From NCBI GenBank assembly GCA_963775275.1, contig CAVZII010000005.1, positions 2,294,001 to 2,358,000 of the forward strand: a stretch of 64,000 bases of DNA, in the 5' to 3' direction. This document shows, in pieces, positions 1 through 8,657 of this stretch. Position 1 is the first letter of the stretch. The number at the start of each line of letters is the position of its first letter. The position numbers were made by a program, and so were the translations under genes. Under the pieces are notes generated by a model. The model did no database searches, was not told the DNA's origin, and was given only the letters and a program-made list of their open reading frames with translations. Source of the stretch: JANWHQ01 sp963775275. GTDB taxonomy: Bacteria > Pseudomonadota > Alphaproteobacteria > Caulobacterales > Caulobacteraceae.

Positions 1-1022
1 CGGTCTGCGTCACCGGCCAGCACCGGGCGATCCTGGACCAGATGCTGGGCTTCTTCGCGATCCGGGCCGACCACGACCTGGACGTGATGCGGCCGAACCA
101 GACCCTGACGGGCCTCACGGCGTCGACGCTCGAGCGGCTGCAGCCTGTGCTGGACCAGGAAAAGCCGGACTGGCTGGTGGTCCAGGGCGACACCACCACC
201 GCCATGGCGGCCGCCCTCGGCGCCTTCTACAACCAGATCCGCGTCGCCCACGTCGAGGCGGGACTGCGCACCCGCAACAAGCGTCATCCGTATCCGGAAG
301 AGTCCAACCGCCGGATGATCGCGGCGGTGGCCGACCTGCACTTTCCGCCGACCCCGATCGCCAGGGAGACGCTCCTGGCCGAGGGCGAGCCCGAGTCCGC
401 CGTGGTCGTCACCGGCAACACCGGCATCGACGCCCTCTACTGGACGCAAGGGGAGGTGCGCGCCGGCCGCGTCGCGCCGCCGCCGGGGGTGGCGGACCTG
501 CTGGACGGCAAGCGGCTGGTGCTGGTCACGGCGCACAGGCGTGAGAACTTCGACCGGGGCCTGAAGGAGATCTGCGCGGCCCTGAAGGCGATCGCCGGGC
601 GGTTCGAGGACGTGGCCATGGTCCTGCCCGTGCACCCCAATCCGAACGTGAAGGGACCGATCGAGCAGATGCTGGCGGGGGCCGGGCGGATCCACCTGGT
701 CGACCCGGTCGACTACGGCCCGTTCGTCTGGCTGATCGACCGGGCGAGCCTGATCCTGACGGACTCGGGCGGCATCCAGGAGGAGGCGACGGCGCTGGGC
801 CGGCCCATGCTGGTGATGCGCGAGGTGACCGAGCGGCCCGAGGCGGTGGCGGCGGGAACGGCGCGGCTGGTGGGCGCCCACACCGACGCGATCGTCGCCA
901 ATGCGGTCGAGCTGTTGTCGGATGAGAGCGTCCGTGCACGCATGGCCCGACCCTCGGACGTCTTCGGCGACGGCCGCGCGTCCGAGCGGATCGTCGAGGC
1001 GCTGAGGAGCTGGCGCGGGTGA
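1..1022 (+). CDS. wecB: UDP-N-acetylglucosamine 2-epimerase (non-hydrolysing), 5' end cut by window edge
   Basis: Interconverts UDP-GlcNAc and UDP-ManNAc in the cytoplasm, supplying ManNAc-type sugars for surface polysaccharide. The reading frame is already open at base 3, where VCVTGQHR is the typical N-terminal-domain motif, so the ATG at 42 is internal and roughly 40 residues lie outside the window. Family landmarks are visible in order: QGDTTTAMAAALGAF, HVEAGLRT, PEESNRRM, TAHRRENF with the active-site His, and TDSGGIQEEA followed by MREVTERPEA for UDP binding. It is followed by a polysaccharide glycosyltransferase on the same strand, which fits an envelope-sugar operon. The identification is secure; which sugar it feeds is inferred. 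Confidence 0.95.
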   Translation, partial: VCVTGQHRAILDQMLGFFAIRADHDLDVMRPNQTLTGLTASTLERLQPVLDQEKPDWLVVQGDTTTAMAAALGAFYNQIRVAHVEAGLRTRNKRHPYPEESNRRMIAAVADLHFPPTPIARETLLAEGEPESAVVVTGNTGIDALYWTQGEVRAGRVAPPPGVADLLDGKRLVLVTAHRRENFDRGLKEICAALKAIAGRFEDVAMVLPVHPNPNVKGPIEQMLAGAGRIHLVDPVDYGPFVWLIDRASLILTDSGGIQEEATALGRPMLVMREVTERPEAVAAGTARLVGAHTDAIVANAVELLSDESVRARMARPSDVFGDGRASERIVEALRSWRG

Positions 1023-1035
1023 GCGCGGCCGCATG

Positions 1036-1140
1036 CTCCCTCCGCGCCTTCGGCGCACCTCCCCCGCAAGCGGGGCAGGACCAGATGAGCGCTCCTGTCC
1101 TGCCCCGCTTGCGGGGGAGGTGCGCCGAAGCGACGGAGGG
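1036..1140. repeat. Long imperfect palindrome between wecB and the glycosyltransferase
   Basis: Two arms of about 45 bases (1036-1080 and 1093-1140) are near-perfect reverse complements around a short centre. Each contains the cctcccccgcaagcggggca core. It fills almost the whole gap between the two genes. It resembles other GC-rich dyads in this window (15208, 21904, 29911, 39026) and is probably one copy of a repeated extragenic palindrome. It could act as a transcript hairpin that separates wecB from downstream expression. Confidence 0.8.
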
Positions 1141-1149
1141 GGCGATCAC

Positions 1150-2589
1150 ATGACCCGCCCGCTCAGAGTGATCTGGGCCTACGACCGGGAGCACACGCTG
1201 CATCCCTTCATCGTCCTTGGGCTGAACACCCTGGCCGAGGCGGGGTTCGAGGCGACGGTCGTCAGCGCCGACAAGGCCGAGGGCGCGGCCTACAGGTCCT
1301 TTGACGATTTTTCGTTCGCCGAGCGGGTGCGCAAGTTCCAGCACCTCGTGCACAAGGTTCGGCTCGACCTGGAAAAGGTGGCGGTCCGGCACGCCCTGGC
1401 GGCCGAGAAGGCGCGAAAGCCCATCCGCTGGGCGGCCGAGGGCAAGGTCAAGCCGCCGACGCCCAAGGAACGGCGCCGGCTGCTGCGCCGCGCGCTGTGG
1501 GAAGACCTGCAGGTCAACGCCATCCAGGCCTGGCGCGCCGTGCTGAAGGAATACGGCAACGTCCGCCGGCTGAACTGGGACACCTGGGCGATCTATCTCA
1601 AGGGCTTCCGCCGCCTCATGTCGCTCGAGGGCGACGTGATGATCGCGAGCCGTCCGGAAGCGGCGTTCTGGGCGGCGATCACCGCCAAGCTCAAGGGCAT
1701 GCGACTGGTCTACTTCCCGTTCGAGCTCTACGGCGAGCAGATCGTCAAGCCGATGCCGTTCCTGCTGTGGTTCGAGCGCTTCATGCTGCGCCACATGGTC
1801 GACGCGGTCCTCACCCAGAACGACTGCCGCTCCGACGTGCTGGAGAAGGAGCGCGGCTCGAGGGTGAAGCCGCTCCTGGTCCACAACTACAAACCCATCC
1901 ACTGGGACCACCGGCCGGGCGGGAAGCTTCGGGCCAGGCACGGGATCGCGCCGGACAAGAAGATCGTCCTCTACGAGGGGGTGGTGGTGGACGGGCGCTG
2001 GCTGGAGTTCGTCGCCCAGTCCGTCGTCCATCTGCCGGACGACGTGGTCCTGATCCTGATGGGCCAGGAGAAGCTGAAGTGGCGCCAGGTCCACGCCGAG
2101 CAGATCAAGGACGCGCTGGAGACCGGACGGCTGATCCTCGCCCCGCCGGTGCCCCACGAGGAGCTTCACGACTATGTGGCCGATGCGGACGTCGGGATCA
2201 TCACCTACGACGACACGGTCAGGAACAACGTCTTCTGCGAGCCCGGCAAGCTCTCGGACTACATTTCGGTGGGCGTGCCGGTGGTGGCGCCGAACTTCCC
2301 CACCATCGGGCCGGTGGTCCAGGGCTACGGCATCGGCCGCTGCTTCGACGGCCATTCACCCGAGGCCATCGCCGCCACCCTCGTGGCCGTGCTGGAGCGT
2401 CCGAAGGCGGCCTGGAGCGAGGCCCTGCAGCGCGCCTGCGCGGAATTGACTTGGGAAACCCAGGCGCCCAATCTCCTGGCCGCGGTGACCGGGGGCGTGC
2501 GTCCAGCAGGCAAAGACACGTGCGTCGCGAGCGAGGCCGCTTGCGAAGGCGGCCCCGGCCCCCTATCCGCCATCCGTTCGGGCCGTTGA
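1150..2589 (+). CDS. GT-B fold glycosyltransferase (family 4-like)
   Basis: A 479-residue protein, probably a cytoplasmic sugar transferase for surface polysaccharide. The N-terminal half starts MTRPLRVIWAYDREHTLH and has a Rossmann-type beginning. The C-terminal half has ARHGIAPDKKIVLYEGVV, then VPHEELHDYVADADVGI and EPGKLSDYISVGVPVVAP, the usual donor-binding region of GT4-type enzymes. An upstream in-frame ATG at 1033 lies in the palindromic repeat, so the ATG at 1150 is preferred. The middle (about residues 60-160) is basic and poorly conserved in character. Donor and acceptor cannot be read from sequence. It lies between wecB and capsule-like genes on the same strand. Confidence 0.85.
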   Translation: MTRPLRVIWAYDREHTLHPFIVLGLNTLAEAGFEATVVSADKAEGAAYRSFDDFSFAERVRKFQHLVHKVRLDLEKVAVRHALAAEKARKPIRWAAEGKVKPPTPKERRRLLRRALWEDLQVNAIQAWRAVLKEYGNVRRLNWDTWAIYLKGFRRLMSLEGDVMIASRPEAAFWAAITAKLKGMRLVYFPFELYGEQIVKPMPFLLWFERFMLRHMVDAVLTQNDCRSDVLEKERGSRVKPLLVHNYKPIHWDHRPGGKLRARHGIAPDKKIVLYEGVVVDGRWLEFVAQSVVHLPDDVVLILMGQEKLKWRQVHAEQIKDALETGRLILAPPVPHEELHDYVADADVGIITYDDTVRNNVFCEPGKLSDYISVGVPVVAPNFPTIGPVVQGYGIGRCFDGHSPEAIAATLVAVLERPKAAWSEALQRACAELTWETQAPNLLAAVTGGVRPAGKDTCVASEAACEGGPGPLSAIRSGR

Positions 2590-2608
2590 CGCGGTCGCCT
2601 AGAGTCCA

Positions 2609-4216
2609 GTGATGTCGCCGAGCCCCTCCGAACGTCCGCGGATCTGCATCGCCACCACCATGGGCGGCTACGACCACGCCACCGTGCTGGACAGGGTCCT
2701 GGCCCAGGCGCTGGAGCTGAGGGGCGCCGAGGTCGAGCTGCTGCTCTGCAACAAGGGCGTGGCGACCTGCCAGATGATCAAGCTCGGGCCCACCCGCGCC
2801 ATGCCCGAGGAGCTCGCGGTCAAGAAGCCCATGAGCTACTGCGACTTCTGCGTGACGCGGGGCGCCCAGCAGTTCGAGGGACTGGCGAACCGCATCCACT
2901 CCATGGGCGACTACATCGACGCCGCCGAAGCCGAGTTCGCCCTTCGCACGGCGGAAGCCGTTCCGCTGGAGGAGATCCGCGCCTTCCGCTGGTTCGACCT
3001 GCCGGTGGGCGAGCACGCCTGGGCCGGCGCCCTGCGCTATTTCGCGCGCGGCGACCTGGAGGGCGAGCCCTTCGGCGAGCAGATCCTGAGGGTCTACCTG
3101 GAGGCCGGCCTGCGCTCGATCTATGCGGTGCGGCGGCTGCTGGAGCAGGGCCGCTTCGACATCATGGTGGTGAACCACGGCATCTACATCCCCCAGGGGA
3201 TGATCGCCGAGGTGGCCCGCTCGATGGGCGTGCGGGTGGTCACCTACAACCCCGCCTACCGCAAGCACTCCTTCGTCTTCTCGCACAACGAGAGCTACCA
3301 CTTCACCATGCTCGACGAGCCGCTCGAGCACTGGACGGGCCTGGAGATGACGCCCCGGCTGGTGGAGGAGACCCACGCCTATCTGAACAGCCGCCGCTAC
3401 GGGACCAACGACTGGATCTGGTTCCACGACGCGCCCAAGGAGGACATCGCGCCGGTGCTCGAGGAGGTCGGCTGCGATCCGGACAAGCCGTTCGTGGCCC
3501 TTCTGACCAGCGTCGTCTGGGACGCCCAGCTCCACTACAAGGCCAACGCCTTCCCCAGCATGCTCGACTGGCTGAAGGAAACGGCCGCCTACTGGGGAAC
3601 GCGGACGGACGAGCTGCAGCTGGTGATCCGCGTGCACCCGGCCGAGGTCAGGGGCGGCGTCCCCTCGCGCCAGAGGGCGGCCGACGAGCTGAGGGCCGCC
3701 TTCCCCGAGGGCCTGCCGCGCAACGTCTTCGTGCTGGAGCCGGACAACCAGGCGTCCACCTATGCGCTGTGCGAGAACGCCAACGCGGTGATCATCTACA
3801 ACACCAAGGCCGGGGTGGAGATGGCGTCCATGGGCGTTCCGGTGATCGTCGCCGGCGAGGCCTGGGTGCGCGGCAAGGGCTTCGCCACCGACGTCTCTGA
3901 CCCCGGGCACTACTTCCGCCTGCTGGACGCCCTGCCGACGAAGGCGGGCATGAGCGCCGACCAGCGCGCACTGGCGGACAAGTACGCCTATCACTTCTTC
4001 TTCAGACGGATGATTCCCCTGCCGTTCATTCACGTGCTGCCGAAGGGCCACTTCAAGGCCGAGATCAAGTCCAAGGACGACCTCGCGCCCGGGCGCTATC
4101 CCGGGCTCGACACGATCTGCGAGGGAATCCTGGCGGCCAGGCCGTTCATCTATCCGGCCGAGGCGCTGGACGACCCGTTCCCCGGCGAGCGGGCGCCCGC
4201 CAAGGAAGTCGCCTGA
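2609..4216 (+). CDS. Surface-polysaccharide biosynthesis protein with Cys motifs (capsule-synthesis-like)
   Basis: About 535 residues. The start is either GTG 2609 or the adjacent ATG 2612. The N-terminal region opens with RICIATTMGGYDHATVLDRV and carries clustered cysteines (LLCNKGVATCQ, then SYCDFCVTRG), a pattern I associate with putative glycosyltransferases of surface-carbohydrate loci. The C-terminal half has IRVHPAEVRGG, LEPDNQASTYALCENANAVI and NTKAGVEMASMGVPVIVAGE, resembling the KpsS/LipB-like capsule family that handles nucleotide sugars or glycolipids. It sits 19 bases after the glycosyltransferase and 7 bases before the next gene. Exact activity is unknown; the paired cysteines may bind metal. 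Confidence 0.7.
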   Translation: MMSPSPSERPRICIATTMGGYDHATVLDRVLAQALELRGAEVELLLCNKGVATCQMIKLGPTRAMPEELAVKKPMSYCDFCVTRGAQQFEGLANRIHSMGDYIDAAEAEFALRTAEAVPLEEIRAFRWFDLPVGEHAWAGALRYFARGDLEGEPFGEQILRVYLEAGLRSIYAVRRLLEQGRFDIMVVNHGIYIPQGMIAEVARSMGVRVVTYNPAYRKHSFVFSHNESYHFTMLDEPLEHWTGLEMTPRLVEETHAYLNSRRYGTNDWIWFHDAPKEDIAPVLEEVGCDPDKPFVALLTSVVWDAQLHYKANAFPSMLDWLKETAAYWGTRTDELQLVIRVHPAEVRGGVPSRQRAADELRAAFPEGLPRNVFVLEPDNQASTYALCENANAVIIYNTKAGVEMASMGVPVIVAGEAWVRGKGFATDVSDPGHYFRLLDALPTKAGMSADQRALADKYAYHFFFRRMIPLPFIHVLPKGHFKAEIKSKDDLAPGRYPGLDTICEGILAARPFIYPAEALDDPFPGERAPAKEVA

Positions 4217-4223
4217 ACGCCCC

Positions 4224-5321
4224 ATGACCGCAAAGCCCGTGAAGAAGGTGCTGCACGTCCTTGGCGACAAGTCGTGGAAGCCCGAATACAAGTACCTCGG
4301 CAGCACCAAGGACATCGTCGGCCGGCGCGACTATTTCGCCTCGCGCGGCATCGAGTGCGTCGAGCTGCAGGTCAAGGGACGCAAGGACGTCAACTGCCTG
4401 GAGCTGCTGAAGGGGATGGACCTCTCCAGCTTCGACGCGGTGCTGATGGAGCACCCGCGCTATCCCGCCTCGATGAAGTACCTGCGCCAGGCCTATCCGC
4501 ACATCATCCAGATGATCCGCGGGCACAACGCCGAGCTGATCCACCAGATTCACACCTCCTGGGCCTATATGAAGTCCGGCCTCGGAGGGCCCAGGTGGCG
4601 GTTCAAGCGCGCGCGCATGTCGGCCAGGAACGCGGTCGACCGGCTGACCTTCGACGTCGCCTGCGGACGCCAGGCCGACTACATCCTTTCGATCGTCGAC
4701 TGGGAGACCGAGCACTACTGGCCGATGATCACCAACCGCAGGAAGGTGCTGACCGCGCCCTACTTCCTGCCGCAGAGCTACCTCGAGCCCGCCGGGGACG
4801 AGCACAAGGTGCACCGGGTGATCTGCGCCATGTCGGCCGACTGGAGCCCCCTGGCGCACGATGCGGCCAGGGCGCTCGTCCAGCTCGTCAATGCGGCGCC
4901 CAAGGACAGCCTCGGCGGCTGGAAGTTCATGGTCACCGGCGACCTTGGCAAGCACAAGACCGACTACAAGCGCATCCAGAAGTCCACGCCGGTGGTCATC
5001 ACCGGAAACCTGGCCAACCCCTTCGAGAAGACCAAGCAGGCGCGGGTGCTGGCGCACCTGTCCAACCTCGGCATGGGCTTCAAGACCAAGCTGCTGGACT
5101 TCATCCACTACGGCGGCTGGGTGCTGATGCCCAGGAAGCTCTACCTGCGCCAGCCCGAGGAGGTCAGGCCCTTCTGCATCGTGGTGGATCCGATCTCGCC
5201 GGCCGGGCTCAAGGCCGCCCTGGACAAGGCCAAGACGCCCTGGCCCGATCCCTCCGCCGTCAACGGCCGCCTGCGCGAGCGCGCCTTCGCCGCGCTGGAC
5301 AAGGCGTTCGGGTACGGATGA
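4224..5321 (+). CDS. Putative glycosyltransferase of the polysaccharide cluster
   Basis: A 365-residue protein starting at the ATG 7 bases after the previous stop. It begins KKVLHVLGDKSWKPEYKYLG, and contains LMEHPRYPASMKYL, IQMIRGHNAELIHQ, SIVDWETEHYW and, toward the C-terminus, HLSNLGMGFKTKLLDFIHYGG. The last stretch resembles the nucleotide-sugar-binding end of GT-B enzymes, where a conserved Lys is followed by a sugar-contacting loop. No signal peptide or membrane segment is seen. Its place between capsule-like proteins in a tight same-strand run supports a role in making a surface glycan. Family assignment is tentative. Confidence 0.65.
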   Translation: MTAKPVKKVLHVLGDKSWKPEYKYLGSTKDIVGRRDYFASRGIECVELQVKGRKDVNCLELLKGMDLSSFDAVLMEHPRYPASMKYLRQAYPHIIQMIRGHNAELIHQIHTSWAYMKSGLGGPRWRFKRARMSARNAVDRLTFDVACGRQADYILSIVDWETEHYWPMITNRRKVLTAPYFLPQSYLEPAGDEHKVHRVICAMSADWSPLAHDAARALVQLVNAAPKDSLGGWKFMVTGDLGKHKTDYKRIQKSTPVVITGNLANPFEKTKQARVLAHLSNLGMGFKTKLLDFIHYGGWVLMPRKLYLRQPEEVRPFCIVVDPISPAGLKAALDKAKTPWPDPSAVNGRLRERAFAALDKAFGYG

Positions 5322-5327
5322 GCTGAC

Positions 5328-6647
5328 GTGGAAGCCCTCGCGCTCGTCGAGCACGTCGATCGGGAGCTGGACCTGGTCTGCCTCCTGAAGGCGCTGCTCA
5401 AGGCGCGTCACGGGATCGAGCTGAAGCTCGCCAATGTCTACGCCGACGCGCCCCTGACGCTGGCGCGCCCGGCGCCGCGCGTCGTGCTGACCCCCTTCTT
5501 CTACGCAGTCGAGGACGTGGTCATCCGCGACTACGTCGGGGCCTGGCCGGACACGCGGTTCGTCAACCTCGCCTGGGAGCAGGTCTTCTATCCATCGCAC
5601 CAGGCGATCAAGGCCCCGCGTGACAAGTTCACCCGCAAGAAGGTGACGCACCTGGCCTGGAGCCAGGCCTTCGTCGACTACCTGAACGCCAACGGCGTCT
5701 ACGAGGGCCGCGCGCGCCTGGTCGGCCACGCCCTCTACCGGCTCTACCAGCCGCCCTACGTCGGATATTTCGAGAGCCGAGAGGCCTTGGCGCGGGCGTT
5801 CGGCCTGGACCCCAAGCGGCGCTGGATCTTCGTGCCCGAGAACTATCGCTGGGCCTTCTTCACCGACACCAAGCTGGTCAAGCTCGGACGGCGCGGCGTG
5901 GAGCAGGACGAGCTCTTCCGCATGCGGGACTTCTGCCGGCGCTCGCTCGAGGCGCTGATGACCTGGTGCGACGCCCTGGCCGAGCGCGACGACGTGGAGG
6001 TGATCTTCCGTCCGCGGCCGGCCACGAGCGAGGCGGAGCTGGCGAAATTCTCCGCGGACGTCTTCGATGGGCTCGCCCCGGCGTACCGCACGATCAAGGC
6101 GTTCACCGCCCGTGACTGGGTGCTCGCGAGCGACGTGGTCGCATCGTCCTATTCGACCGTGCTGATCGAGGCGGCCCTGGCCGGCAAGGCCCTGGTCAAG
6201 GTCGCGCCCGAGCCGATCCCAGAGGGCCTGCGCTACGACTGGTGCGATCTGCTGGCGGATGTTCCGGACCAGGCAGGGTTCGTGGCGGCCGCCACGGCGG
6301 CCGCGCCGGACGAGGGCGCGGCGCGGCTGCGCGCCTGGGCCGAAGGCATGTTCTTCAGCGCGGGCGATCCGATCGACCGGCTGGTGGAGACCATCGCCGA
6401 GGAGGTGAAGGCGGCTTACGCCGGCCCTGCGCCCGCGACGTCCTCGGATCACGCAATGAAGTCGCCGGCCTGGCTCGCGCTCTTGGCGCCGCACCTGTCG
6501 CCCGAGGCGCGCCACGCGCTCTTCGAGAAGCATGTCGCCGGCTACTTCTTCAACCGCTCGACCCACGAGAAGGATCTGTTCAGCCAGGCCGAGGTCGAAC
6601 GCCGCGTGCGGCGGTGGAAGCAGCGGATGGCGCCGACGACCTCGTGA
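5328..6647 (+). CDS. Surface carbohydrate biosynthesis protein
   Basis: A 439-residue protein starting with GTG six bases after the upstream stop; no better ATG lies in frame nearby. The opening MEALALVEHVDRELDLVCLL is followed by RVVLTPFFYAVEDVVIRDYV, FVNLAWEQVFYPSHQAIK and HLAWSQAFVDYLNANGV. This arrangement is typical of surface-carbohydrate proteins that are distant relatives of capsule synthases. The C-terminal half has VIFRPRPATSEAELAK, DWVLASDVVASSYSTVLIEA and ALAGKALVKV, again GT-B-like. It is the last gene of the same-strand polysaccharide run and converges on the methyltransferase gene. Substrate is unknown. Confidence 0.65.
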   Translation: MEALALVEHVDRELDLVCLLKALLKARHGIELKLANVYADAPLTLARPAPRVVLTPFFYAVEDVVIRDYVGAWPDTRFVNLAWEQVFYPSHQAIKAPRDKFTRKKVTHLAWSQAFVDYLNANGVYEGRARLVGHALYRLYQPPYVGYFESREALARAFGLDPKRRWIFVPENYRWAFFTDTKLVKLGRRGVEQDELFRMRDFCRRSLEALMTWCDALAERDDVEVIFRPRPATSEAELAKFSADVFDGLAPAYRTIKAFTARDWVLASDVVASSYSTVLIEAALAGKALVKVAPEPIPEGLRYDWCDLLADVPDQAGFVAAATAAAPDEGAARLRAWAEGMFFSAGDPIDRLVETIAEEVKAAYAGPAPATSSDHAMKSPAWLALLAPHLSPEARHALFEKHVAGYFFNRSTHEKDLFSQAEVERRVRRWKQRMAPTTS

Positions 6648-6665
6648 CGCCTGCCGGGCACCGCA

Positions 6666-6743
6666 TTCGTGTCGTTCGTGGACTTATCGTGCAACCGCGC
6701 GACCGCCGCGAGTGGCGCAGACGGAACCCGCGAACGACACGAA
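6666..6743. repeat. 13-bp inverted repeat in a convergent intergenic gap
   Basis: The arms ttcgtgtcgttcg (6666-6678) and cgaacgacacgaa (6731-6743) are exact reverse complements separated by 52 bases. They lie between two convergent genes. The separation is too long for a classic compact terminator, although an RNA pairing across the gap could still help termination in both directions. No T-tract follows. Confidence 0.5.
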
Positions 6744-6756
6744 CAAGAAGGGGAGC

Positions 6757-7482
6757 TTAAGCCCGCTTCCGGAAGGCCATGAACATGAAGGTGTAGTCGC
6801 GGTCGGTCCGCTCCCAGCGGATCGCCCTGTCGGTGACCTGGAGCTGCAGGGGCTCGCAGAGGTCGAGGCCGGCCGACCGGCAGTCGGCCACGAAGCCCTC
6901 GATGTCGGCCGGCGTCAGGATCTTCATTTCGGGCGCGTCCGCGCCGTAGGGGAAGATCCCCGAGCAGTCGATCGGCTCGGACCAGTAGTCGGTGGAGACC
7001 AGGAGCAGCCCGCCCGGGCGGATGATCCGCGCCATCTCGCGCGCGAACCCGGCGAGCTCCACCCCGTGCTCGATCACCGAAATGCAGGTCACCGCCTGAA
7101 AGAAGCCGGTGTCGTAGTTGGTGCCCGTCAGCTCCTGAGCGCTCATCTTGAAGCCGAGCGAGGCATAGGCGGGCTTCACCACCGTTGGCTTCAGGTCGCA
7201 GCCATAGAGCTCGCGGTACCCAAGCTGGTGCAGCCACCGCAGCGCCACCACCCGGACTCCGGCGCCGGCGTCCAGCACGGGGGAGTCCGGGTCGTCCAGC
7301 GACTTGACGTAGGCGATGCACTTGAGCGTGTCCCAGTTCTTCTGGGCGTCGTGGTGGCTCTCAAGGCCCATGGCCTCGACGATCGCGGTGGCCGCGTCGC
7401 ACTCGATCCGGGACTGCAGGGGCCTGCAGTCCTTGAAGTGCGCCAAGTAGTCGGCCATGGCGGCGGTCAGGGCGGGATCCAT
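6757..7482 (-). CDS. SAM-dependent class I methyltransferase
   Basis: A 241-residue cytoplasmic methyltransferase. Motif I is SPVLDAGAGVRVVALRWL near residue 70. The second acidic region is ELYGCDLKP, and the post-motif region CISVIEHGVELAGFAREMAR is followed by IIRPGGLLLVSTDYWSEP, which is the usual motif III area. This layout matches small-molecule and sugar O-methyltransferases found in polysaccharide loci. It is encoded opposite to the glycan genes and divergent from the sulfotransferase, so a role in capping or decorating a surface glycan is plausible but inferred. The acceptor cannot be identified. Confidence 0.82.
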   Translation of the reverse strand: MDPALTAAMADYLAHFKDCRPLQSRIECDAATAIVEAMGLESHHDAQKNWDTLKCIAYVKSLDDPDSPVLDAGAGVRVVALRWLHQLGYRELYGCDLKPTVVKPAYASLGFKMSAQELTGTNYDTGFFQAVTCISVIEHGVELAGFAREMARIIRPGGLLLVSTDYWSEPIDCSGIFPYGADAPEMKILTPADIEGFVADCRSAGLDLCEPLQLQVTDRAIRWERTDRDYTFMFMAFRKRA

Positions 7483-7600
7483 GGGCGCTGGGGCCTCCTG
7501 TGGCTTGGGCCAAGACCAGGGGCGCTAGCACGCGGCCTCCGCCGCGCCAAGGCCGGCGCCGCTCTTGACAACCCAGGCGCGCAGCGCTCGATCCGCCGCC

Positions 7601-8512
7601 ATGGCTCCCGCGTCCGACATCGCCTGGCCGAAGAAGCGCCGCGACGTCCTGAACCACCACCAGGACTCCACCCAGTGGGACGTCATCGACCTGCGCGAGG
7701 GCGATGTGGTGGCCGCCAACTGGGCCAAGTCGGGCGTGACCTGGCTGCAGCAGATCCTGCTGCAGCTGATCTCCGATGGGGACGCGGAGGCCAAGGTCGC
7801 CGAGACCTGCATCTGGCCGGACTGGTGGACGATTCCCAAGGATGGGCTGAGGGCGTGGGTCCAGTCCAAGCCCGGGCGGCGGATATTCAAGACCCATCTG
7901 CCCGCCGACAGCCTGAACCTGTCGCCCGAGGCCCGCTACATCTTCATCGGCCGTGACCCGCGCGACATCGCCTGGAGCTTCTATCCGCACCTGATGAACT
8001 ACACCCAGTGGCTGATCGACCGGGTCAACAGCGCGCCGCACCGCGACTGGGAGGAGGACTGGGGCCGGCCGACCTGCGACATCCGCACCTTCTACCGCCA
8101 GTTCCTGGAGAACGACGGCGCGCCCTATTGGCCGTTCTGGTCCGCCGTCCAGTCCTGGTGGGACGTGCGGCGCCTGCCCAATGTGATGCTCGTCCACCAC
8201 CAGGAGCTGAAGGCCGACATGGAGGGTCAGATCCGCCGTATCGCAAGGTTCATCGAGGCTGAACCCTCGGCCGACGCCTGGCCGCGCATCCTGGAGCATT
8301 GCAGCTTCGACTGGATGAAGGCCCACAAGGACATGCTGCTGCCGGTCGACTCCTTCCTCGACAAGGGCGAGACCTTCATGAACAAGGGCGTGAACGGGCG
8401 CTGGCGCGAGGTGCTGAGCCCGGAGGAGATCGCCCTGGCCGAGGAGATCGCGGCGCGGAAGCTGACGCCCGAGTGCGCCGGATGGCTCCTTACAGCCGGG
8501 CCAGCCGCGTGA
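7601..8512 (+). CDS. PAPS-dependent sulfotransferase (sulfotransferase 1 family)
   Basis: A 303-residue cytosolic sulfotransferase that moves sulfate from PAPS to a hydroxyl acceptor. The 5'-phosphosulfate loop is NWAKSGVTWLQQIL near residue 40. The 3'-phosphate region is YIFIGRDPRDIAWSFY, with the expected Arg and Ser. A late FMNKGVNGRWREVLSPEE corresponds to the conserved C-terminal GxxGxWK-like loop. I use the ATG at 7601. The in-frame TTG at 7565 begins a TTGACA string that looks more like a -35 box than a start. The neighbouring methyltransferase and polysaccharide genes suggest glycan or lipid sulfation, but the acceptor is unknown. Confidence 0.85.
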   Translation: MAPASDIAWPKKRRDVLNHHQDSTQWDVIDLREGDVVAANWAKSGVTWLQQILLQLISDGDAEAKVAETCIWPDWWTIPKDGLRAWVQSKPGRRIFKTHLPADSLNLSPEARYIFIGRDPRDIAWSFYPHLMNYTQWLIDRVNSAPHRDWEEDWGRPTCDIRTFYRQFLENDGAPYWPFWSAVQSWWDVRRLPNVMLVHHQELKADMEGQIRRIARFIEAEPSADAWPRILEHCSFDWMKAHKDMLLPVDSFLDKGETFMNKGVNGRWREVLSPEEIALAEEIAARKLTPECAGWLLTAGPAA

Positions 8513-8530
8513 GAAACGGCCTTGGCGGGG

Positions 8531-8560
8531 TTGACTCGCCCTCGCGCGACGGGCGAAAGT
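8531..8560 (+). promoter_or_regulatory. Candidate promoter of the egt operon
   Basis: A ttgact hexamer at 8531-8536 is followed after about 15 bases by gcgaaagtc, loosely matching the Caulobacter housekeeping pattern TTGACG-N10-14-GCTANAWC. It lies about 100 bases before the egtB ATG, which itself has an aaaggggag ribosome site at 8644-8652. The -10 match is weak. Confidence 0.3.
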
Positions 8561-8657
8561 CGTTCGCTGTTTGTTCGGCGGGACGGCTCGGGCCGGAGCC
8601 AGTTGCGCTCTCTTGCGTTCTGATCTGCGCGCCGCGCGTCGGGAAAGGGGAGCCTGA

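Noticed and set aside
526..6566. Very long open frames on the minus strand opposite the polysaccharide genes
   Set aside because: They are His/Arg/Gly-rich antisense shadows of conserved plus-strand genes, as expected at high GC, and have no recognisable motifs.
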